From NCBI RefSeq assembly GCF_027244095.1, contig NC_069661.1, positions 185,770,501 to 185,834,500 of the forward strand: DNA of 64,000 nucleotides, written 5' to 3'. The position numbers and the translations under genes are program-made. Origin of the DNA: Hemicordylus capensis (taxonomy: Eukaryota; Chordata; Lepidosauria; Squamata; Cordylidae). This document shows positions 56,219 through 64,000 of the stretch, piece by piece (position 1 is the stretch's first letter; each line of letters starts with the position of its first letter). The notes beneath the pieces are model-generated. The model was given only the letters and a program-made list of their open reading frames with translations. It was not told the DNA's origin and searched no databases.

Positions 56219-59200
56219 ACATGTACTTGCTCACTTTAAAAGCTTTTCTAAGAGAACAACCAGCCTCAAAAAAGTGTGTGCACAAATTGATAGCAGGATT
56301 CTGTTGGAGGCATTTCTTAAAATAAAAACAGATTCCAACATATGCCTAGATTTCGGCTTGCCTGTTAATCCAGATTTTCAAACAAATACCCATTGATACC
56401 CAAATAGAAGACAACTCTGAATTTAAGATGACCCATTTAAAAATAAAGGTTAAATAGAGGTTATACCTTATATTTACCCAAAAGGAGGAGGACTCTTAAT
56501 TTAAGAAGACCCCCCAACTTCTAACATCAAAAAAACTTGGGAAAAAACTAGTCTTGGATTCAGGTAAATATAGTAGTTTACCACCAACATCCTGTAGACC
56601 AGTGAGAGACTCCTCGGTCCAAGATGAGTAGTAGCATTTGGTCCCTCCGTGCACTGCAGGGAGGAACAGGGTCATGTGAGCTGTGCATGAAGTACTTTGA
56701 CCCTTATCTAGCTGCACCCCTTCCCTTGCCCAGCTTCTTAGCTTGAATTGGCATGTTCTGCTGGAATAGGATTCAGCTAGCAGTAGATCTTGGTGGCATA
56801 GGTCAGCATATGGATCTCTCTGTCTATGAGCAATCTGATAAGCAGGCATAAGTATGGGAGAAGATCACTCTTTATGTAATAAAATATCAAAGGACCTATG
56901 TCCTTGTGATCAAATAATACACTAATTTATTTGCCTTTTGTTTATGGTATGATGAATGCAGACAACATGTCAGATGCTATTCATATCCACGCATATGTTG
57001 ATAGGGTGAAGATGAAGCAATGTTTGTAGAATACCGAAAACAGCTGAAACTGTTGTTGGACAGACTTGCGCAGGTCTCGCCTGAATTACTGTTAATTGCT
57101 GTACGCAGAATTTTTAACACTACATTGCAGTAAGTTCCACTTCTAAGAGTATTTCACTAATTTAATATTGAACCATTTATTTCTCTCTCTGGCGTCAAGG
57201 ATTTGTGTAGACATTTAGAATCCCAAAGATCATACTTCACATTTGACTTATTGGTTGCTATCCTAATGCTGTTATAGTTATCCTATTACATCATACATAG
57301 AAATTGAATTGAACAAGTGCAAAGTTTTACTGCCTTGTATCTCCCATTTTAGCTTCTGGTGACCAGTTAAGGTAACCACAAATCTACATGACTTCATTAG
57401 CCCAAAGGGGGGCGGGAGGCAGCTGATTCAAGCAACCCCTTTCCCAGAGACAGTGTGTTTCTCATGGAAAAAATCTTCTTCTAAAATATATCTAGGCACA
57501 GTTGGTTAGAGTCACCTTAAGTTGCGCAGTGGGGAAATGCTTGACTAACAAGCAGAAAGTTGCCAGTTCAAATCCCCACTGGTACTATATTGGGCAGCAG
57601 CGATATAGGAAGATGCTGAAAGGCATCGTCTCATACTGCACAGGAGGAGGCAATGGTAAACCTCTCCTGTATTCTACCAAAGAAAACCACAGGGCTCTGT
57701 GGGAGCTAGGAGTCAAAATCGACTTGACAGCACACTTTACCTTTACAGTTGGTGTCGCAGAAAATTCCTCTTTGACCTGGATAAGTTGTGTTTTATCCAG
57801 CTTACATCAGCCATACATAACATGATTTCCTGTTCACATTAAACTATGTGTGAAATCTTAAATCTTGGTATTCTTCTTCTAGAGTTTCTAAAGGTAAAGT
57901 TGTGCCATCGAGTCAGTGTCGACTCCTGGCGACCACAGAGTCCTGTGGTTTTCTTTGGTAGAATACAGGAGGGGTTTACCATTGCTATCTCCCACGCATT
58001 ATGAGATGATGCCTTTCATCATTTTCCTATATTGCTGCTCCTCGATATAGGTGTTTCCTATGGAAACATACCAAAGGAGAGTCAAGCAACCTCTTGCTCC
58101 CTAGGCAAGTTATTTCCCCACTGCGCCATAGTCTGTTGTATATTTTATAGTGATGAAAACTGGTGTATTAAGCTGTTTGTAAAACTGTCTTGTTACTGCT
58201 CAGCAGTCCAGAGCTCATATGTTGATGCTTATTTGCCTCTTTATTTTGGCTGTAGCTACATTTAATATACATTGCATACTATAAAATATGAATAAACCAT
58301 TTGCCCTAACGCTGTTATGGGTCTTTGATCTTCATTAACATCATCTTTACTCAGACCTGTTTTGTGTTATAGGAATTGGCAAACCAAGGCATTTATGGAA
58401 GTAGAAGTCGCAATAAGGCTGCTGTACATGTTGGCTGAGGCTCTTCCAGTATCTCACGGTGCTCATTTTTCAGGCGATTCAAAAGCTAGCGTCCTGCAGG
58501 ACATGATGCGGACTGTAAGTATGAGACAAAGTAGACATGATTGATTCGCATCTCCTCCTCTTAACCAATAAGTGTTGATCCTCTTTTCCTCCCCTTGTAG
58601 CTGGTTACATCAGGAATTAGTGGCTATCAGCATACATCAGTAACTCTGGAATTCTTTGAGACTGTGGTCAGATATGAAAAATTTTTCACCATTGAACCTC
58701 AGCACATTCCAAATGTCTTAGTAAGTTCAAACTAAACTTCTGATTTCCACCACCCCAATGTGTTACCTATGACACTGCTGTGCATATTTCCTTAGCTGTT
58801 TGCAAAAAAAGTTTATAAAAATGTTGTTGTCCTAATCTACCAGTCTCTTCCATTGTGTAAAGGGATGTAGGGGTGTTAAGTGATTATGAAATGTGCCAAT
58901 CTTAATTGCAGATGGCCTTCTTGGATCACAGAGGTCTTCGCCATAGTAATCCAAAAGTACGAAGCAGAATAGCTTACCTTTTCTCCAGATTTGTCAAGTC
59001 TCTCAAGTAAGATACTTGAAACTTAATAATTTGATGAAAATACTTTCAGGAACAGAAGTGGAAGCTTTTTCAGAAGTAGTTGCTCTTTAAAAAAAAAGGC
59101 ATAGTGGGCTTGGCACATTATGTAGAATGGAGAGAACCCTGTAGAAGGATCTCTGGAAGTGTAAATAGAAACGTTTATCTTGATTTCTAGGCATGGCTGT

Positions 59201-62200
59201 AGTCAAAGGATAAGACTATGGGCCAAACCTGATACACTGAGAGTTTTGTTTGTTTTTTTTAAAGTAAAAAAAAAAAGCTTTTGTGAAAGCCACATTCAGA
59301 TTTGGGAATGCAGTACAGAGATGAGGAGTGTTTAAAATCTACATGAAACCGCTGGGAGAGAGCGTTGAGTGATTTGGTTCAGGGTGTTATCAATATGCCG
59401 ATGACACTCAAATCTATTTCTCCATGAAGGCATCATCAGGAGAAGGCATAACCTCCAAAAATGCCTGCCTGTAGGCAGTGATGGGCTGGATGAGGGATAA
59501 CAAAATTAGGCTGAATCCAAATAAGACGGAGGTACTTATTGTGCGGGGTCCGAACTCGGGAGACAATTTTGATCTGCCCGTTCTGGATGGGGTCACTCTT
59601 CCCCAGAAGAAACAGGTACGCAGTCTGGGACTGCTGCTGGTTCCAAATCTCTCCCTGGTGTCTCAGGCTGAGGCAGTGGCCAGTGATGGTTTCTATCGGC
59701 TTTGGCCGATAGACCTGCTGTATCTGTTTCTTGAGGTAAACAATCCCAGAACTGTGGTACGTATGCTGGTGACCTCTAGACTGGACTACTGCAATGTGCT
59801 CTGTGTGGGGCTGCCTTTGTACGTAGTCAGGAAACTGCAGTTGGTACAGAATGCGGCAGCCAGGTTGATTTCTGGATCATCTCAAGGAGACCATATTGCT
59901 CCTATATTAAAATAACTACACTAGCTACTAATGGGTTTCTGGGCAAAATACAAGCTGCTGATTATAACCCAAACAGCTTAGGCCCAGGGTATCTAAGAGA
60001 ATGTCGTCTTTACTATGAACCCCCATCACCCATCCCATTGAGATCATCTGGAGAGGTTTGCCTGCAGTTGCCACCAGCTCATCTGGTGGCTACACTGGGA
60101 CGGGCCTTCTCTGTTGCTGCCCCTAGATTCTGGAATGCACTCCCTGCTGAAATAACAGCCTTCCCATCTCTGACAACTTTTTAAAAGTCTCTACAGACAC
60201 ATTTATTCACCAAAGCTTTTTAACTAGACTTGTGGTTTTAGATTGTTTTAAGGTTTTAACTTCTGTTTTAATTTGTTTATGTTTCTGTAATCCGCCCAGA
60301 GACGGAAGTTTGGGGCAGTGTAAAAATATAAAATAAATAGCTGTCTATCTTCATGCTGTTCTTGGTTGAATTCCACCCCCCAGCTACTATGGGCCCCTGA
60401 AAGTGCCATGGGAAAAGTTCAAAAGGCATGCAAGCCCACTATTGAGTCTTGGTTCAGTGTGATGTTTCCAAGCCTTTCACCCTCCCCCTTCTTCACCAGC
60501 CTCAGAAGAATTCTACTTCTGATTTGGCTTGTGTCTAAAGAAACCAACTTCCTTGAAACAGAGAGCTGAACCCAAAGATTTCAGAACTCGGTTTGTTTCA
60601 AGGAGGGAAATTAGAATAAAGCAAGAGCAGCTGATGATTATGTTGCAACTGATCTTTGATTGCAGTTAAACACAAACTAAGTAGATATCTTCCAAGGCTG
60701 ACTTGGGCAGGGGAAGAGGAAGTGCATGTTCTCACAGTTCAGGGATGTTGCACAGAACCAATATTTAACTGTGGTACTGCATGATCTCTAAGCCAACCCA
60801 TGGTTTATTTCATCTAACTCTGGTTAGTTTGTATTTGTGAACCCATGCCAGCCAGCCAGCCAAACCATGGTTTGTCATCCCAGAATAAACCATGATGTGA
60901 TTAATTGTTTGTATTTGGTTTACAAACAGTTGATGCTAACTGTGATGTCATGTTATGTCTGGATTAACAAACTCCAGGCCAAGCTGTTACTCTGCCTCAA
61001 GAGATTGCTGCACCATGGCAGCAGACCTTATGATGCTGAGCCCTGAACAGATGGGACACACAAGCAGACAAACAACCCTAAAGTAGTTGTACTCTAGAAG
61101 CTCAAGCCATAGTTTGGGTTCTTTACTATGGTTAGCTCAAACCATGGTTTCATGTTATGTTTGAACCCAGCTATTGAAACAAATTCACCTTTGGGGGCTT
61201 ACAGCAACTGTGAGGGAGAAACTGGATGGAGATAAATATCCCCTATTTCCATACCATGATCCCAGATTGGATCAGGCCCTTCATAAGAACTTTTTTAAGG
61301 TAAACTCCAAACCTGGCCCTCTTTATATCTAGTCTGGTTTGGTTCTATAAACTCAGGATTCTTTGCTGTTTTAAATAGAAACATAAATAAATTAAAGATT
61401 GAGTCTAAAGGCTTCAGATATGCTTGTATATAAACTTGTTTAGGCAATAGTTGTATAGGCCAAGGCCTATTACCTGTATGTAGTTGCCTTAACACCTAGG
61501 CTGAGGTTTTCCCTAAACCTTATTCATTAGATTTACATCTAACCTTAAAACACAAGTGTGTTTGGCTTAGTCATAAATCCATATGGGACTCTGTGATAGA
61601 CAACTAATTGTAAATAGATCTGTTTTCATTGTGCTCTCTTATTGTATAAGATGAGATTGTCTCATTGATATCCAACTTTTAAATGATTATTTTTTAACAT
61701 TCAGTTGTGTGAACATTTCAACACTTCATTTGAAAAGATTTGTTATAGTATGTAATATTGCTTACAATTTTATGCTTTAGTAAACAAATGAACCCATTTA
61801 TTGAAGATGTGCTGAACAGAATACAAGATCTGATGGAACTCTCTCCACCTGTAAGTATTTGCCATTGTCTTGGGTACAAAGTACAAATTTAAAGTTTAGA
61901 GGCAGGGCCTATCGTGGCAGGATTATTGATGAACTGCTTGATCCATGTTTAGTTGCTTTCAAAATATAGGCGCTGATGCATACACATGTAAACAATGTAG
62001 GTAATATGATTTTCAGGTAAACCTATTGCACATCTTCTGAAATATTAAATTTATTATCTGTGGGTTCTTCCTGTGGTTGGTTTTTAAAAGCAGTCCTGGC
62101 ATGTTGTAAAATATGGCAAGCCGCATGTCTTTGGTTAAGTGTGATATAGTGCATAAAACGTTGGATTAGACCTGGAAGAGAGCTTCCTTAGGCCAGTCAA

Positions 62201-63775
62201 CTTAACTACCTCACAGGCTGGTCATAAAGATGAAAGGGGGATGACCATGTATGCTGCCTTTAGAGGAGGAAAGGCAGGATTAAGAGCAGTAAATAATTAA
62301 AGGGTTGTCCTGATGTTTAAAATCACTAGGGGGCTACTCAAACATTTAGAAATTGGAGCTTTCTCAGATTCATGGTCAGTTTAGATTTGGTTTACTGCTG
62401 TTCATAATCTGGTGTTGTGAAAATCTAGAGTTCAGTACCTGACCAGCTGCTTAAATTTCTGACTCATCCCTTGTTTGCAAATAGCCATTCTACAACATAG
62501 AATAGTATTACATGCCAGTTTCAAGTAGTTCTCAAAAGTAGGATTCAGCAGACTTGCCTGGTCAAGCTACTTTGTATTTTTACTGTATTTGTGTAATATC
62601 TTCAAGAAGCCATTTGGAAAGTAAACCATTCACTGGCCCCATTTATTATCCATGTATTGGGAATTGCTGCATCACAGTTTGGCAGATCCCAGTACAAAGG
62701 TCTCACTGAAGCCCTTCTACTTCAGGGAGGTGTGAGACTTTTGATAGTGTCACTATGCCGTTCAACATGGGGCATAATAAGCTGCCAGAAGTTCCCAAAG
62801 AAGTTGTATGTCCACAGTGGCAACCCAGTTTTATGAGGGATTTGAGGGGGTTGAGGTAAAGTAGTGGAGGAGTTCAAGCAGGTTGCTGTTTGGCCTTTTT
62901 GACTATTGTAAAACTCTGCAAACATCAAGCTGTACTGCTTCTCATTCCAGGAAAATGGCTACCAGGCTTTATTAAGCAGTGATGACCAATTGTTCATTTA
63001 TGAGACGGCTGGAGTTTTAATTGTGAACAGTGACTTCTCAGCAGAACGGAAGCAGGCTTTAATGAGAAATCTGTTGACTCCTCTAATGGAGAAGTTTAAA
63101 GTGCTCTTAGAAAAACTTATGATGGCACAAGACGAGGAGAGACAGATGGCATTAGCTGACTGTCTGAATCATGCTGTTGGCTTTGCCAGGTAGGAGCAAC
63201 ATGGTTTAAACAAGCCTCTGTATATGTGTTTAGTAAAGTAGTAGTTCTCAGAGTGGGGTCTGCAAAGAGGATAGCTGTACAAAGAAAGTGTCTCTTGTCT
63301 AGAACAACCTGGATATGCTGAAAGTGCAGTATTGGAATGTAATGTGGCTGACTAAAATATTTCACAAGTTTATATCAGAGGGACTTGAAAAAGCATATAG
63401 TTTAGACATTTAACATGACTTGCTGTAGGAATTTTGTTTTCTGTATGGACTAGTAAAAATGTTAATGTGGTGATTTTGTCTTGGCACAGCCGTACTAGCA
63501 AAGCTTTCAGCAACAAGCAGACTGTAAAGCAATGTGGCTGCTCTGAAGTGTATCTGGACTGCTTACAGACATTTCTTCCAGCTCTCAGCTGCCCCTTACA
63601 AAAGGAAGTTCTTAGAAGTGGTGTCCGTACATTTCTTCACCGAATGATTATTTGTTTAGAGGAAGAAGTTCTCCCATTCATCCCTTCAGCCTCTGAACAT
63701 ATGCTCAAAGATTGTGAAGCAAAGGATCTTCAAGAATTCATTCCTCTCATAAACCAGATCACAGCTAAGTTCAAG
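38000..63775 (+). CDS. XPOT: Exportin-t (XPOT), exons 1-18; 3' end beyond the window
   Basis: XPOT is the RanGTP-dependent karyopherin that exports mature tRNA from the nucleus. Non-coding exon 1 ends at 38218 (CAG|gtgagt). Coding starts at ATG 44809 in exon 2 (44735-44868). Further exons: 45773-45855, 49073-49129, 50737-50806, 50973-51191, 51380-51564, 52098-52266, 54403-54639, 54788-54826, 55288-55350, 57005-57129, 58373-58514, 58601-58720, 58912-59006, 61781-61850, 62951-63189 and 63490-63775. They join in frame with no break into 753 residues from MDEQALLGLNPNADLDFRQR to NQITAKFK; human XPOT has 962. The Importin-beta-like N-terminal segment (PEKTFIRNKAAQVFALLFV, about residues 98-160) and HEAT-repeat helices are present. 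Exon 13 reads FSGDSKAS where the human form I recall has FSGDVSKAS. All introns are GT-AG except intron 6, which is GC-AG. The start of exon 1 is approximate. Confidence 0.96.
39768..40680 (-). mobile_element. CR1-like LINE 3' fragment
   Basis: On the minus strand: AEKMANSMLGILRKGIE, MPLYKSMVLPHLEYC, KVQKRATKM, then SLSHNTRTRGHPMK and INLWNSLPWDAV, and the 3' end TGGGCCTGATCCAGCAGG-like. Same family as 136-797, frameshifted. Confidence 0.75.
41010..41530 (-). repeat. 5S-headed SINE with a 275-bp insert
   Basis: The clearest 5S-like segment (41456-41497; minus strand AGCTAAGCAGGGTCTGCCCT, then ATGAATGGGAGACT). Body parts are at 41010-41065 and 41345-41440. Between them is an insert bracketed by CCTAT whose right end matches the insert in the 8776 copy. 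Confidence 0.75.
41653..42280 (-). CDS. Unrecognised long open frame, antisense in XPOT intron 1
   Basis: A 198-codon frame (ATG at 42249, TAG at 41653) lies in sequence of ordinary base composition, unlike the other long frames here, which are GC-rich. Just upstream is a good acceptor-like site, ctttcctttctctcag|GTCC, from which the frame is open (SSEQVVFSLKVQKQ), so it could be a terminal exon. The C-terminus reads QESFKPVLQWLKEQ. I recognise no domain. Alternatives are a retrocopy, part of an old transposon, or chance. Upstream exons were not found. Confidence 0.2.
42725..42955 (+). repeat. Old MIR-like SINE
   Basis: GCATTTGTATAGCACTTG, ATTATCTTGTTGCGGTCCTT, AGCAACCTTGTAAACAGATA and CACTGTGCTATATCACC follow the MIR layout in reverse, much more diverged than the CORE-SINE copies. 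Confidence 0.55.
44735..44800 (+). promoter_or_regulatory. XPOT: Upstream ORF in the XPOT 5' UTR
   Basis: Exon 2 follows the acceptor catctacag and its first three bases are ATG. This frame runs 21 codons (MYAIPTVGEWDNPVKNRDTG, then A) to TAG at 44798-44800, eight bases before the XPOT ATG at 44809. The uORF is out of frame with XPOT (offset 74 nt). It would require reinitiation or leaky scanning for XPOT to be made. Whether it is translated is unknown. Confidence 0.5.
45405..45610 (-). repeat. tRNA-Ala-type SINE
   Basis: On the minus strand: AGCTCGGTGGTAGAGCATCT, GCTTTGCATTCAGAAG and GGTTCAGTCCCTGGCATCTC, close to tRNA-Ala. Its body (ATTCCTGCCTGAAACCTTAG, CCACTGCCAGTCAGTGTAGA) is shared with the 5S-headed family. 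Confidence 0.75.
46600..47440 (+). mobile_element. L2-like LINE 3' part
   Basis: The frame includes VTSRLDYCNALYVGLPLYVV, QNAAARMVSGSSQRDHITPI and LHWLPISFRAKDKVL, typical of L2-clade reverse transcriptase. The 3' end is CCGCCCCGAGACCTTGGG, GGGCGGTATAAAAATGC then AAATAAAT. In XPOT intron 3. Confidence 0.8.
48246..48600 (-). repeat. LINE 3' tails, two adjacent partial copies
   Basis: On the minus strand TTTATGCTGGTCTATGACCA then ATAATAAAGATGATTGATTG; a second partial copy starts near 48465 (TCTTTATTACAGTCCAAGAC). Clade not determined. Confidence 0.5.
48603..48826 (-). repeat. tRNA-derived SINE (second family)
   Basis: On the minus strand the head is AGCCACCTAATGGCGCAGTG with GTTTGAATCC box B, and the 3' end is GAGTCGACACCGACTCAACA. 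Same family at 57495-57755 and 57893-58130. Confidence 0.75.
52495..52605 (+). ncRNA. Intronic hairpin, pre-miRNA-sized
   Basis: Arms of about 50 nt pair around a short loop (TTACTC) near 52550: GCATCTTTTTGCTATTACAT and CTGACTGACTTTGGATAGAT against their complements in 52554-52604, about four mismatches. It lies in XPOT intron 8 in sense orientation. It could be a short foldback MITE; expression is unknown. Confidence 0.3.
55815..55965 (+). repeat. LINE/SINE tail with (TTCT)n
   Basis: AGCCCTTTGGGGACAGGGAG, then about 16 TTCT units (55849-55912), then GTGTGAACTGCTTAGGG and AAGCAGTATATAAATATTC. Confidence 0.7.
56186..56216. repeat. (GT)n microsatellite
   Basis: About 15 GT units. Short CA runs occur also at 6378-6393. 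Confidence 0.9.
57495..57755 (+). repeat. tRNA-derived SINE (second family), plus copy
   Basis: Head AAGTTGCGCAGTGGGGAAAT, GTTCAAATCCCC, middle CAATGGTAAACCTCTCCTGT and end AAAATCGACTTGACAGCACA. In XPOT intron 12. Confidence 0.8.
57893..58130 (-). repeat. tRNA-derived SINE (second family), minus copy
   Basis: Starts at AAGGTAAAGTTGTGCCATCG and ends CCACTGCGCCATA. It lies about 140 bp from the plus copy at 57495-57755 and in the opposite direction, so the two could form a hairpin in the pre-mRNA. Confidence 0.8.
59340..60345 (+). mobile_element. L2-like LINE 3' part
   Basis: Frames include MMGWMRDNKIRLNPNKTEVL, VTSRLDYCNVLCVGLPLYVV and QNAAARLISGSSQGDHIAPI. The 3' end is TCCGCCCAGAGACGGAAGTT and GGGCAGTGTAAAAATATAAA. 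Later parts are shifted and stopped. In XPOT intron 15. Confidence 0.8.
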
Positions 63776-64000
63776 GTAGGAGTCCACTTCAGTTGAAAGG
63801 GAAGAAATTTGAAGAAGCAACTTTAACTTTTTTTTAAAAGCATGTCTCTTCCCCGCTCCCAGAAGAATTTGGAAGATACACAGGCCAACATCCAGACTAA
63901 GTCACACAAGAGGAATGCTTCCATTTGCACCTAAGGGAGGACTGATCTTCATTTATTCCCACCCTGCTGGTAGTTGCCCATGCCTTCTGAAAGTATGTCC

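Overview
The window is nuclear DNA from a squamate reptile, most likely a lizard. The evidence is three vertebrate genes with ordinary GT-AG introns, set among repeats typical of squamates: a Sauria-type SINE with its (AGCAAT)n tail, a BovB/RTE LINE, CORE-SINEs, CR1- and L2-type LINE fragments, and many hAT- and mariner-like MITEs. There are no bacterial, plasmid or CRISPR features. I cannot name the species.

Three genes are well supported. KICS2 (C12orf66, KICSTOR subunit) is on the minus strand with its first two coding exons at 10360-10594 and 7137-7425; the rest lies beyond the left edge. RPL18A is complete on the minus strand, five coding exons between 18850 and 12777, encoding 176 residues with no break. 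XPOT (exportin-t) is on the plus strand, with a non-coding first exon ending at 38218 and seventeen further exons (44735-63775) encoding the first 753 residues; the 3' end lies beyond the right edge. KICS2 and XPOT are near neighbours in human (12q14), so that linkage is conserved. RPL18A is on human chromosome 19, so its presence between them as an intron-bearing gene is the main gene-level surprise. C12orf56, which separates KICS2 from XPOT in human, was not recognised.

Layout: 1-7136 is KICS2 intron 2 with SINE, LINE and palindromic MITE insertions; 7137-10700 is KICS2 exons 1-2 and a CpG promoter; 10.9-12.7 kb is intergenic with one Sauria SINE; 12.7-18.9 kb is RPL18A; 19.1-37.8 kb is a repeat-rich intergenic region; 37.8-38.2 kb is the XPOT CpG promoter; 38.2-44.7 kb is XPOT intron 1; 44.7-64 kb is the XPOT coding part.

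The most informative non-genic signals are a SINE family carrying the 3' half of 5S rRNA on a body shared with a tRNA-Ala-type SINE; several non-autonomous elements with readable 8-bp target duplications, some nested; a near-perfect 125-bp-arm GC-rich palindrome; a solo LTR with a 5-bp duplication; a GC-AG intron and an upstream ORF in XPOT; and an intronic hairpin of pre-miRNA size. The three genes are housekeeping genes (nutrient signalling, translation, tRNA export). I found no evidence of a new multi-gene system.
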